DNA from: Pyxicephalus adspersus
Taxonomy: Eukaryota; Chordata; Amphibia; Anura; Pyxicephalidae
Reading direction: 5' to 3'
Length of the DNA: 64,000 bases
NCBI RefSeq assembly: GCF_032062135.1
Contig: NC_092868.1
Location: 47,835,626 to 47,899,625 of the forward strand
In this document: piece after piece, positions 53,400 through 64,000 of the stretch
How the letters are laid out: every line of letters starts with the position of its first letter
How positions within the stretch are numbered: position 1 is the first letter of the stretch
The notes under the pieces: model-generated
Seen by the model: the letters and a program-made list of their open reading frames with translations, nothing else
What the model was told of the DNA's origin: nothing
The model's database searches: none
Program-made: the position numbers and the translations under genes

Positions 53400-54669
53400 A
53401 TCCTGCTGTCCTTGTGCACTTATTGAACAGTATAGTGTACACTACCAAGTACAATATTGTATGGGAATATATTTTGTACAGTACAATATGATATACACAT
53501 ACAAGCATTTCAGTGCAATGGTACAGTACAATATAGCACAGACTTACCCTACAATTAGTGGCATGCAGTGCATTTTACTGTTATTGTACATTCAATTTAC
53601 AGTTATTGTACAATAATTTTACTGTTATTGTACACCCTTATTGAAGTATAACCTTTACACCCTTATTGAACAGTATAAAATGGTACAAGCATACCCTGCA
53701 TCCCACTGTGATTGTAAACTCTCATTGTACAGTATGGTCTACATGCTCATTATACAGTACAATACAGGCATACTCTTATTTTACAATATGATACAGGCGT
53801 AACCTATATCTCATTGTAATTGTACACACCTAATGAACACTAGCGTGATCACTTTCATTGTACAGTACAATATGGTAGAGTCATTCCCTGCATCCCAGCA
53901 TGACTGTACTCTCTCATTGTATAGTACAATACAACACAAGTATACCCTACTGTGATTGTACACTCTATTGTATAATACATTGCACATGCTCATTGTACAA
54001 TACAATATTGTATGAGAATATTTTGCATCCCACTGTGTTTGAACACTCTTATATTACAGTACAATATGGTACAGACATACCCTGCATATCATGGATTGTA
54101 TCCTCTCATTGTACAGTACAATATAATACAGGCTTAGCCTAAAACTAGTGGGATGAAGGGCATCCACTTTGATTGTACACTCATATTGATCATTATAATA
54201 TGGTACAGGCATACCCTGGATCTCACTAATTATACCTTCTCATTGTGCAGTACCATATGGTTCAGGAATACCCTGCATCCCATTGATTGTATACTTTAAT
54301 TGTACAGAAAAATATGGTACAGACTTACTGTACAATTAGTGGGATTCAGGCCATCCCATTGTGATTGTACACTCTCATTATACAGTACAATACAGTGCAG
54401 GAATATTTTGCATTCTGACTCTACATTCGTATTGTACAGTATAGTATACATGCTCATTATGCAGTACTGCACAGTACAGGAATATTGGCATGCGATTGAA
54501 TACTCTAATTATACAATATGGTAGAGACATTCCCTACATCTCACTGTGATTGTACTCTCTTTTTGAACAGAAGGGTGATTGTATAGTACAATACAGTACA
54601 GATATGCTCCTTATCCCACAGATTGCATACTCTCATTTTACAGTACACTATTGTGCAGGCATACTCTAC

Positions 54670-55863
54670 TAGTGTTGGTGTTCGAATTCGGGTTGTCCTT
54701 ATATTTAACCCAAAAATGGCTGTTCGAATTTGGTTAGACCTGACCCTGACCTGACGAAAAAAAACGAGATTGGAAGGTAAAAATTCGGATAAGAAAAAAA
54801 ATGTAAAAAAAATGTGTTAATGGTAAATTAATTTATTGATTGTTTGTGTTTAACTATTTTTATTTTACGGGTTATCCTACAATGTAACACAATTTCCAGC
54901 ACAGAAATATTCTGGTACATTTTTCTTTTATCCACTGCGAGAACAATGTAACAAATGTATCATTTTACTGTGCGTGTTACAGAGTAAAGCTGCGTACACA
55001 CTTCCAATTTTTATCGTTGGTAAACAAACGACGAACGATCCTGCACGATATCTGCGAACGATCGTATGGCACCGATCCTGTACCTACAGATAATGACACG
55101 ATCGTTCAAAGATATTGTACACACGATAGATGCGATCGTTTGAACGATACAGGAAGTGACGTGCACCACAGGAAGTGAGCGAACGTTTGTTCACCACACA
55201 TGCTTAGACCATGGACGATCACTGAACGACCGTACACACGATAGATGGTCAACGATCGTCGTCCAATCTGATCCGCCGGTCCGGTCGTTCATTTCCAATG
55301 ACTATCCTCGTTCGTCGGCGTCGTTGGTTACTTTTTTTACGAACGATTTTTGGCCAATCGGTCGTTCGTCGTTCGTTCGTCGTTCATTTCCAACGATAAA
55401 AATTGGAAGTGTGTACGCAGCTTTAGAGATACTTGCCAGCCAGCATCTTCTCAAGAGTGTGCGACCCCCGGGGCACTACAGGTTAATTGGTGCTCCAGTG
55501 ATCGTAGTGGAACTGCAGAGTTTATCTGCAGTTCCGTTCCCACGGTCACATGACCGTGGGAACTTTGTGGTCACAGCTGTGACTGCAGGCGATCCCCGGA
55601 CACTAGAGGTTGAATAGGGACAAGTTTCCCCATTCATCACATCTAGTGCCCTGTGTTCTTGGATAGAGAAACTCTATCCAAGAACACATACAACTAGTAA
55701 AGGGCTGCAAGAGCAATCTGATTAATAGTCCCTAAAATTAACCCGAATTCTCCCGCCATTAACTTCAATGGTGTTCGAATTTGGCAATCGATCATTCAAA
55801 CAATATCTCACTATTCAACCGAATAGCTGTTGAATTGAATAGCGAGATGTTTGACCAACACTA
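54670..55863 (+). mobile_element. multi-hairpin hAT MITE (family I), copy 2, with a nested element
   Basis: The ends TAGTGTTGGTGTTCG and TTTGACCAACACTA are flanked by TACTCTAC (54,662-54,669) and TACTCCAC (55,864-55,871), an 8-bp duplication with one change. Hairpins: 55,509-55,535 (11-bp arms), 55,536-55,563 (13-bp arms, loop CA), 55,570-55,583 (14-bp palindrome) and 55,652-55,688 (17-bp arms, loop AAA). The last matches the GGATAGAG-AAA-CTCTATCC hairpin of copy 1. The left third holds a separate element (54,985-55,425). No transposase. Confidence 0.85.
54985..55425. mobile_element. MITE J with 36-bp perfect inverted termini, nested in family I
   Basis: TAAAGCTGCGTACACACTTC continuing through CAATTTTTATCGTTGG (54,985-55,020) is exactly inverted at 55,390-55,425. 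The interior is rich in CGATCGT and GTTCGTCGTTCG words that pair with one another. Only GAG is repeated directly at the borders (a possible 3-bp duplication), so the superfamily is open. The perfect termini suggest recent activity. Confidence 0.85.
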
Positions 55864-55915
55864 TACTCCACATCTCACTATGATTGTACCCTCCCATTGT
55901 AGAGTATAGAGTAGC

Positions 55916-56999
55916 TTTTAAACTGAACTATCACAAACGACCCCTAAAACTAAATTCTAGAAAAACTAATTTTTATGGGGGCTGTACAGGGATGTCAAGT
56001 AATGAGCACTTCACTTTATCACCTTCATTTTCCCACATCCCACTTTGACAGGCAGCGACAGAGAGTGCTTTATAATAAGCAGCAGCCAATGGGACTGCTT
56101 CCTACCATTTACAATACCTGTACATCTTTGCCTGTTATAGTAAAAAATTAGGACTTCCATTGTCTGATGGCCCTTTGGGAGTGCTTGCAACTGATTTACA
56201 TTAACTTTTAGGGAAGGCAGGGTGGAACAGAGTGGTGCCAACTGACTGTTTACCTGGTTGTGCACCCATTGACCAGTGCATGGCCACCTTAAAGCCAATC
56301 TAAGCCCAAATACAGGGATGGCCATACCAACCTACCACCACTCTTTGACTGTCCAAGCACAGACTATGGTGCTGGACCAGGCTGTGACTTAGTCTACAGG
56401 AAGGTCCACAACTTGGCTAGGCTTTGGTGCTTCAATCACAAGACCATAATTTCAAATCCTTCAAAAGCTCTCATTTATTTATTTCAACTGCATATTTAGC
56501 AGCCTGCCTGGAGTTCAGCTGGATGCATTTTACAATAAGCCAGGGACTGTAATATCCCTCATTAGATAGTATTTTTATGGATTGCTGCTGGTATTTAGCT
56601 CTCTATCTACATGAAGCTCCATGCGACAAGCATAATAGGCATTCCATGATGTGTTGGCAGATCACAAAGAAGGTCAAAACCAGCTGACATAAATATCTAT
56701 TCAATAGAGCAGGTCTCAAGTTTTGCACTTAATGTTCCATGCCTCTTTATCTGGGAGCTGCCAGCAATCACTCTTTGATTTGCAGAACTTTGCTGTTGGA
56801 AAAATGAGCAGTTCGAAATTGTTACATCGGTACGGCTCCTTGAACCTGGCCAATTATTTTCCTCCTTTTTTTCTTCTTTTTAACAAACCTTTAAATTGGA
56901 ACCTGAGATTGACTAGTTAAAAAAAAAAAGTGACCGAAAACAGGAAAGTGGAATAAAAATTTAAGGAGGCGTCCACCTAACATACCAGTATATAATAAT
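55916..56999. other. no supported gene; possible MITE ends near 56,290 and SINE-like words near 56,430
   Basis: The reverse complement of 56,270-56,310 (GATTGGCTTTAAGGTGGCCA) resembles a frog MITE end. TTTGGTGCTTCAATCACAAG with ATTTCAAATCC near 56,424-56,458 faintly resembles tRNA-like boxes. Neither can be completed. Confidence 0.25.
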
Positions 57000-57694
57000 G
57001 ATATCAATGGCATTGTCCTTCCACTTATGTAACTGGCTCTTCCCCTTTCTATTGCTGTTCGTTCTGCCTTCTCATTAAAAGAAATATAAAGTGCTTATCA
57101 GTATTTCTACTTATTATGGCCAGGACCAAGAAAATTACGACTGAAAGAGAACCAAACACAACACAATCTAAAAGAATAATACACAGTAACAGAGAAACCA
57201 AAAATGAGAAGGTATAATGCATAGTAAAACAAATGGCTAGCCTTTCAGAAGCATCAGCCCACGAACTCACAGGTAAAAGTAGGGAGACCCCTTTTACAAA
57301 AATATGAAGGAGAAAAAAAATTACTATATATTGTGGTTGGGCACTTCTAGCAATATAAAACATCATGAAGCCTACCAGAATCCCAGCCATGTGGAGTATA
57401 CCAATTTATCTGTAAGGTGAGGTAGGTGTATTAAGAGATAACAAAAAAAAAGTATCCAGAGAAAAAGAGGACAGAAAGAGGAGAAAGATAAAGAAACAAG
57501 AAGAAGGGGGTCATGGTGGCCACCATGATTAACAGGTGGTGTCAAGGAGTAAATCTTTCATCTGTTGACCCAGTCTAGAACCACATATCAAAATGAGTGC
57601 AGTAACACATATGAATTTCAATAGGACCAGATTCCCAGGTTTTCCAGTCCATCATACATACAGAGCTGTTAAAGATTTCAGCAATTGCATCTCC
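57000..57694 (-). mobile_element. probable L1-like LINE 3' UTR
   Basis: On the minus strand, downstream of the ORF2-like remnant, a pyrimidine-rich stretch (TCTTTCTCCTCTTTCTGTCC) is followed by long T-rich sequence. It resembles the 3' UTR at 700-1,072. A 113-codon hydrophobic frame (57,049-57,390) is probably incidental to T-richness. Confidence 0.4.
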
Positions 57695-57965
57695 TTAAAG
57701 CAAAACTAAATTTGATATTACCCACCTGTCCCCGTTCCCTTGCAGGTTGCTGCCATCTTCTTCTTACTTCACTTCCTCCTCTTTGTGATTTTTGGCCATC
57801 TTGTTTGGCCAGGCTGGGGTATTGGCCTGCATGAGTTCCTTCATTCCTGGCAGGCGCAAAGGTGTCCTGGCTACCAAAGATGATGCTGTGCATGTGCAAC
57901 TTTTTTTTTGCCAGTAACCTGGAGTGATTGGGCAGGTAGGAGGGATGATTGCAGAAGGGAGCTGC
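57695..57965. mobile_element. probable MITE interrupting the L1-like remnant
   Basis: CCTTAAAGCAAAACTAAATT at the left, GCTGCCATCTTCTTCTTACT and GGCCATCTTGTTTGGCCAGG inside. It separates ORF2-like sequence from its 3' UTR. The right border is uncertain. Confidence 0.35.
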
Positions 57966-58330
57966 TTAGAAAGACCTCACATCAGGATACTCTGGACATG
58001 AGCCAGGGGATTTAGCCAGATTGTCCACTTGCTTACTTAACAGAGATGCGACCTTTCGCCAGAAACGGGACAAAAAATGGGCATTCACAGAAAATATGAT
58101 ATAGAGAGCCCGCTGCCAACCAGTTGCACCAACACAAATGTGATTAAATTGTGATTTTAACCAAACAGGGAAATGTTTGTCCACCATTCCCATTTTCTTC
58201 TGTCTTCTTATTATGAAAGCTCAATAGCTTAAGCTAAAAGTTACATGTTCAGTATGTATGGCAGAACACCAAATAATGCCTCCCCTCTCATTCCATATAG
58301 ATCCATCAGAAAGAGCAAACATAGAGGCAA
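57966..58330 (-). pseudogene. L1-like ORF2 C-terminal remnant
   Basis: Minus-strand frame with FNHICVGATGWQRALYIIF, then HFLSRFWRKVASLLSKQV. This matches the pattern of the ORF2 cysteine-rich tail (CWRC...HIFW.CP...FW..V), with the key cysteine and histidine residues mutated. Upstream, in the same direction, LLASMFALSDGS and FIIRRQKKMGMV continue after one stop. Intact ORF2 supplies endonuclease and RT; this is only the worn end. Confidence 0.5.
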
Positions 58331-59039
58331 GGAGCTTCATTTATACTTTAACCAGGAAATCCATTGTGCTTTGGTTGTCCACCCATATACTGCCTCCCTA
58401 ATGCTTCAGCATTGAAACAAAGAGCCTGGCTGCACTCAAAATTCAAACATAGAGGAGAAGGTAGATGGGCATTTGGTGGTCCATAACCACCAATAAACTG
58501 AGGGTAAACCACCTGCTATATACTGCCCACCCTTAAAATGTTTTGTATTCAACAATGTGCTATAGGGTGATAACGCTCACCCATGGTTCTGTATATATAT
58601 AAGAATAACGTTGTCACCCAAGAACAAGAAGTGTATAAAGGCTACAGAACACATGAACTTTTTCTTTTATCTCCATAGAGGAAAGTGGGACACTGCACAG
58701 CACACATGAACATACATGCTCACTGGTTTCTAACAGGATTAAAACGTTTTTTTTGCACTTGTGGAACAGACATAATGCTTTCATTTGTTTACATACAAGA
58801 GAAGGAAACACATACGAGGCATTCCTTGTAATTGCTTCCATTGACTTCCTCTTCTATTTGTCTTCCTCTTTTGCCTAGTATATTATCGCCAGTGGTTCAT
58901 GATGGCAGTCCTACTCTGAAAACCTGTATATAACAGGTTTATACCTAGCATGCACCATAAACTTAGTACAAAGCAAACTTAGCAGGCGCCATACATTTAG
59001 CAAAACTACAGCACTTCCTGGATAATAATATCAGGACAC
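58331..59039. other. no recognised feature
   Basis: AACCTGTATATAACAGGTT near 58,921 is a small hairpin. No gene-like frame. Confidence 0.3.
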
Positions 59040-59880
59040 TTGTTTGCATTACTCACCTCTAGAAATTACCCATCAACATCCAAAAACCCAGCCATGTAAA
59101 TGTACCGCCGAGCTTCTCATTCCAACGGCATATTCCGGCAGAATCTAATTATTTAAACCCTCCGTTCTTATTAGAAAACCAATTTGTAAAACAGATATAT
59201 ATTTATTTTCCGTTGGCGTTCTCCAAAGATGATTTCAAGTGATAATACCTCTTCCACTCGTCAGTGTAACAAAATGGGGTAATGCTGCCTCAATTACCGA
59301 AGGACACATGTTTAAAGCCACTATCTGGCAGTATATATCTCTTTCATATACAAAAAAAAGCCATTACAAAGGAAATGTACTGCAATCGGCACAGGACGCG
59401 ACGCCTTTTACATCTAAAAACGTCCCTTCGGCTCAAGCCTAAAATCACATTTCTAAAACAGCATTTTAAACAGCTTATTTTTCATTGCATGGGGAAAAAA
59501 AACCTAGCAAAATGTTGTATTTTAGGCTATTATTTCCTACCAGCTCAATGGATAATCTAAGATATTCGCAAGCAGCCAATTATACCTTTAGTATATTGTC
59601 CTCGGTTCAGCGGCGCGTTTAATAAAACAGTCATATTAATATACCTTGCAACCAATTGGAGGGAGACGGCTAATCTAATTTTAACCTTCTCGCGGGATTA
59701 AAAGCGAGTCAAAAAGAGGATTGAGCACAATTAATTTAGTCCAGAAAAATTACCTGGATGTAATAAGATTTTTCGCTCTCGCATCGTCTAAGGCTCCTAT
59801 GTCATATTCCAATTCATTCTTTCTTTGTTTTAATGGCTTTCTGCTCTGCTTTGGTTCTGTAGCGATTATTTTATAGAACA
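59040..59880. other. repeat-poor island, strong candidate conserved non-coding element
   Basis: The longest repeat-free stretch with rich wording: CAACGGCATATTCCGGCAG, TCTAATTATTTAAACCC, CGGCGCGTTTAATAAAAC, ACGGCTAATCTAATTTTAAC, TCTCGCGGGATTAAAAGCG, CACAATTAATTTAGTCC and TTCGCTCTCGCATCGTC. AT-rich blocks are mixed with CpG words and many TAAT/ATTA cores. Small frames (up to 92 codons) have no motifs. Confidence 0.35.
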
Positions 59881-59883
59881 TTA

Positions 59884-60012
59884 TGGAGTTTATTTATAAA
59901 ACTGGAATATGACATTCACTCAACTAGCAGAGAATGAATCACTGCCATTGAAAACACAAGGTCGTGGAAGCAACGTTTGATGAATGTCAGAGATGCTGTT
60001 TTATAAATAATG
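59884..60012. mobile_element. short MITE, family D-like
   Basis: GGAGTTTATTTATAAAACTGG with ATATGACATTCACTCAA at the left, and GATGAATGTCAGAGATGCTG with TTTTATAAATAATGC at the right, are inverted. Length is about 130 bp. Confidence 0.65.
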
Positions 60013-62665
60013 CTATAAGAGAATGCCAGGCTGCCATTGCTAACATAGTTTGGAAAACGCTACCATATTGGCTTTAATATAGATCTGCAAACATTAAAGA
60101 GGATTGATGAAATTCCAAATGTTCCAATATACAAAAACAGTATACTAAAAAAATAAAATAGTTCCATTCAGGGCCAATTCTAGGAAAGAGCAAACTGGGC
60201 ATTTGCCCAGGTCAACCAACACCTCCAGTGGTCCAGCTGACAGAATGGCGGTGGATTGCTGTGCATTTTGGGCCACCCGCTTCATATTTGCCCCAGTTTT
60301 GGGATGCAAAGAGAACACAAGCTTCAGCTTTTGGTGACTCTAATGAGCCAGAAGCACATCAATGTCTCCATCATTGATTTAAGATGACTTTACTGTTCCA
60401 GACAGAAAAGAACAAAACCCCACGTGGAACTTTTCCACTCTACAACCAGGGCCCTGTTCTATCTCAAATTATATAGTTGTTTTCAATCAAAGCTGGAGTT
60501 TGGGGTGTGCTGTTGTTTTTTTTCCCATTTTTCACTTGCAGTGTGTTTTGAGCATGGTTGACCTGTCTGACGGGCACCTATTGGGAGACCTGATAGTCCA
60601 GATAGTAGGTAATGCCTATGATAACTCACCCTAACCTTTCATCCAGAGCGATCAGGGATGTAGTAGGGATTATTGCAAAAGGGACATTTCATACAGTGGC
60701 TAACAATAACCTACCCTAACCCTTGACTCCAATACTAATAAACCCTTAGGTGCCATGCTTTCCGTTTTAAGCTGCTGTCTCTGAATGTCTACAAATCTCA
60801 CCATACTGAAAACTAGTATTAGTGCTGGACCCTTGCTAACAGACAGAGTGGCTTTGACCCCATCTCTTCTCCCAATATCCCAAATCCAAAAATCCCAAGT
60901 AGAGTTAATGTACCCAAAACCAGCGTATATAGCTTGGGTGAAACTGCCAAATTCAATTAGTAGGGGGACACAATACTTACCTCCCTTCATGTTCTACCTT
61001 GTGTCATTGCTGTGCACTCAGACAGAAGCACATCAGCACCATACTGATATTGAAGCAGGAAATATCACATATGCCAGTATGGCATTTAAATGTAAAGGAC
61101 CCATGCTCATTTTTGATTGTATTTTACCTAAAACTAGCTCTAGAAATGGGACTATTGTGTCCACTCATACAGCAAAGGACCTCTTCAAACCATGGTGGCA
61201 GAAAATGTGGTTTCAGCTGTGGCTGGTTGAACCTTTTGTTGCTCATTATGGTTATAATACACATTACAGGTCAAAGCACACACAACCTATTTTGCAGCAC
61301 TTTTTCTTTGCTTTTCTTCTCAAAAATGAAAAGCTAAAATAAAACTATTGATGGCTTAAACAGGGATAAAGTGGTCATCGTGGTCATTTGGCTGCTTTGA
61401 AACAGCAGATGATTAATTTGGACATTTGGATTCCTTGAAAGGATAGATCTATGACAAATATAGATCCCGGGAATAGAAAGAACTGTACAATATATAACCA
61501 AGGTCAGACCTGAGATACGCACAAAGGATATGAACTGACTTTTCACCTGTAGGCAGACATGGGGGGCAGATAAGGTTAGAGGGTAATACTTTGAAATAGA
61601 AATATATAAATGTAAAAAATAGAAAACCACAGGTGCATTCATTCACCTGTGATGTACTGAGGCTTGTGGGACTTTTTGTCCCCTATTTTTATAACTGACG
61701 TTATGACATACAGTAAATGATTTTAGTGATTTTGAAATCAAATTCCAACACTGTACAAATTATCATAGGGGATTAATCATGACCATTTTTTATTACATTA
61801 TTATAACAAAAAGCTGAGTTCATCCAAAAGTGAACCTGTGGCCAGGCCATGGATATTAAAGTGTTCATATAGTGGTAAGCAGTAAATGTGCTTTAAAGCT
61901 GAACTCCAGAATTAATGCAACTCTGAATTACTTGATAAAAAATAAAACGAAAGCAGTGTAATCAACTGAATGTATTTTAGTTTTAGTGTCTATTTAGTCT
62001 TATATTCATGTGTATTTGCTTGTACGGCAGAACACTCTCACCATTGATTTAGTAGCTTAGTTCTTTCTTTTCCTTATTCCCTGTAAGGCCAACTCCACCT
62101 GGTTAGGGGCTTTGCAATTAGCTCAAAAAGACAGCAGGCATAGAAAAAAAAAATAAAAATTGCTGTCAATATTTTTTTTATTTTGAAAAGTTGGGGTAAA
62201 TTTGACCTGATTGAAATTTCAAAGGTTTTTTCGACTTCCCAGGAGAAGGGCTCTCTTAGACCCGCAAAATACCTTTGGGGTGTTTCATCTTTATTTCTCA
62301 AAAAAGACTTCAAAATGCTTTGATTCCGAACTTCTTATTTTTTGGAGTCCATATACCTTGAAACACAGATTTAAGGTGAGATGGGCCAATATTTGAGAGC
62401 TTTTCTCTACTTGAAGGCAGCAAATATTTAATAGAATGCACACACCTTAACATGTTTGGAACAGTAAGAGATAAATACTATAAAAGACACAAAAAACAAA
62501 CCAAAAAAATGCACAAAAGAGCAATATTGGTGGACAAGCTGGTCTTCTTTAATGTCTATGTTTCCTAAATGGTAAGTAGGAGAATTCCTCTGTACCCTTA
62601 TAAGACTTTAAACAGAAGGGGTTCTTAAAAAAACTCCAGTTTGGAAGACCATTTACCTCTCACTG
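60013..62665. other. no supported gene
   Basis: The longest open frame in the window (185 codons, 60,785-61,342, plus) lies here. It has no recognised domain, no obvious splice or promoter context and only ordinary composition. TTTAAAGCTGAACTCCAGAA near 61,894 resembles a MITE end without a partner. CAGGGCCAATTCTAGG near 60,170 has hAT-like wording without a partner. Confidence 0.35.
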
Positions 62666-62679
62666 CCCCCCCCCCCCCC
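62666..62679. repeat. C14 homopolymer
   Basis: Fourteen consecutive C on the plus strand. Confidence 0.95.
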
Positions 62680-64000
62680 TGCCATGTTATAAACACATCT
62701 TTCTTCTCCCTGGAAGCAAAGATGGGGGCTCTTTACTGCAGAACATTTCTCATTTATTAATGTGTAAGTGGTGTTTTGTGCTGTAGTACTGTGAGCCCAG
62801 GCAAACTCGACAATGACCTCCCAAGTTACAGGTTCATGACACCATAAACCCAGAAGAAGGGGGTTAAATGACAACTATTAGAAGATTTGTCACACCTAGT
62901 GGCCGACTGGAATTTAAAAATATTCCAGTGAAATCTCCTTTTTTCTTTGTATTTGTCCTAAGCTATAGATTCGAGACTGAAGTTAACTCTAGCACTGCTA
63001 CAAGGTAGATGATAACATATGCTAACAATATCAATGCTTCCCTATCCACCTTGATCGGAATGCCTCTTTATAGTTACCCCCAACCGTCGCTCTCTATATA
63101 TTTTGAAATACTTGGACCATACACACTTTGTTCATGTTTTCATCGAAATACCAATGATGTCATACACTGCCATCCCCGAACAATAAAATCAGAAACAAAA
63201 ACCTTGGACCCTGACGTTACATAAAAATGGAGCGATTCTCTCTGTAAAACATGCAAACAACAAATAAAAATACAATGTAATATGCTTTTGTGCCTCCTCG
63301 GATTATGCTGGAACATTGAAGCCAGCAAAAGAATTGTAATATTTTCTGAGTTCCCATTTAAAACTTTGTAGAGAAAACGTCAACTTGCAGGCATGAGCGT
63401 AATAATACTTTTTATTGTTACTTGCAGCTGGTGCCAAACTGTTTGTTTGAGCTTTGTTGTCTTTGTGTGTGTGTGTGTTTTTTTTTAAATAAAGCTATAC
63501 AGACTGTTCATACAGGAAAACATGCAAATGGTGTCAGAGTTTACATTCATTGTACCAAATCAACATAGCTTGTCTGCCGTAATGGGTAAGACTTGTTTTT
63601 GTAAGGGAGGAAGTTGATAATAAGCCCTGGAGGAGCGGTATTGTTGTCCTTGTTAGAAGCTATAGTTTCTTTAAACAATCGCATATTGCATATTTTGTAC
63701 ATCAATAAACAATGAAACAGCTGTTTATTTTATAGCTGCCTTCGTTATTCTTGAAGGATGGTTGGTGCAGAATACCCACACGCGGGTATAGTATTATAAT
63801 TGGATTTGATATATAGATCCAGCCTGGTAAAAGATGCCTTCGATCTATGGACATTCTAAAAAGAAAATACCAGTAAGACCAGAATTTCTTCTTTCTTCTT
63901 CAGTACCCACTGAAACATGTTGTAAATACCTGTTGATCCTGCCAGAAGTGGAGCGACATTTTTTTGGCTATGGTGGCAACACTCTATACTCGTCTTCTGC
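62680..64000. other. repeat-poor right edge, candidate regulatory island at 63,000-63,420
   Basis: GATCGGAATGCCTC, CCAACCGTCGCTCTC, CCAATGATGTCATACACTG, GTTACATAAAAATGG and CAGGCATGAGCGTAATAATAC are non-repetitive. A (GT)n run is at 63,464-63,478, followed by T-rich sequence and AAATAAAG. No gene-like frame up to the end. Confidence 0.25.

Larger units (their letters stand above)
52350..55915. repeat. degenerate 59-bp tandem array, split by inserted elements
   Basis: The unit resembles GATTGTACACTCTCATTGTA, CAGTACAATATGGTACAGGC, ATACCCTGCATCCCACTGT. Units are highly diverged and some carry an extra GTGCACATGCTCATTGTACA piece. Array sequence occupies 52,350-52,952, 53,408-54,669 and 55,864-55,915; insertions occupy the gaps. 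Frames through it are incidental. Confidence 0.85.

Noticed and set aside
55156..55617. 153-codon open frame
   Set aside because: It crosses the border between MITE J and its host element, so it is not an evolved coding unit.
56424..56460. Second SINE type with tRNA-like boxes
   Set aside because: Only one weak B-box-like word and no repeated copy in the window.
57049..57390. 113-codon hydrophobic frame that looks like membrane segments
   Set aside because: T-rich 3' UTR of an L1-like element read in sense; T-rich DNA gives Phe/Leu/Ile runs.

Overview
The window reads as non-coding vertebrate nuclear DNA, most likely from an anuran amphibian (ranoid-type frog; this is inference). No gene that I can support lies in it. 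Open frames are short, lack family motifs and mostly coincide with repeats. The organism call rests on the repeats: two related SINE types whose tails read CAGCGCTGCGTAATATGxTGGCGCTATATAAAT plus (AAT)n, a foldback element ending in GGGCCTGATTTATTAAAG, a TTAA-flanked CCTCCCTGGCxGTAT element, and CR1/L2-like and L1-like LINE remnants. All of these are familiar from frog sequence. Family letters used below (SINE-A, hAT-E, and so on) are my own labels.

Layout. 1-1,072 holds the 3' ends of two LINEs. 1.4-6.3 kb holds SINE-A copies, foldback MITEs and two minisatellites, one of them apparently grown from the inside of hAT-E. 7-14.2 kb holds hAT-E copies, a 40-bp minisatellite, a nested Tc1/mariner-like MITE (11,340-11,690) and a decayed mariner transposase (13,852-14,171). 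14.4-25.5 kb holds SINEs, a second full copy of the Tc1/mariner-like MITE, and a cluster of GTACACACG MITEs (18.6-19.4 kb). 25.6-37.5 kb holds an inverted-repeat element with a conserved stem-loop motif, a piggyBac-type MITE and a nested hAT-like MITE. 38.1-38.9 kb is a 44-bp array. 39-48 kb is mixed MITEs and SINEs. 48.6-49.2 kb is a hAT-type MITE built as a chain of hairpins. 49.4-50.0 kb is a duplicated polypyrimidine tract. 52.35-55.9 kb is a degenerate 59-bp array split by two hAT-type insertions, one carrying a third element inside it. 57.0-58.3 kb is an L1-like remnant on the minus strand.

Between the repeats lie high-complexity, repeat-poor islands (about 9.33-9.68, 12.64-13.08, 19.56-20.17, 32.5-33.06, 36.04-36.35, 39.6-39.88, 43.43-43.72, 45.94-46.62, 51.64-52.11, 59.04-59.88 and 63.0-63.42 kb). 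Several carry homeodomain, POU or GATA-like cores. They are candidate conserved non-coding elements of a gene desert, which only a cross-species alignment could settle.

No gene circuit or operon-like system is present. The observations most worth following are: the multi-hairpin hAT MITE family, with two copies that both have 8-bp target duplications; several perfect short-loop inverted repeats that look like template-switch scars, one of them inside the mariner transposase; and a stem-loop motif (CCTGAGGAAGC...GCGAAACGCGT) recurring at four loci, with a weaker fifth candidate, and usually followed by a poly(A) signal.
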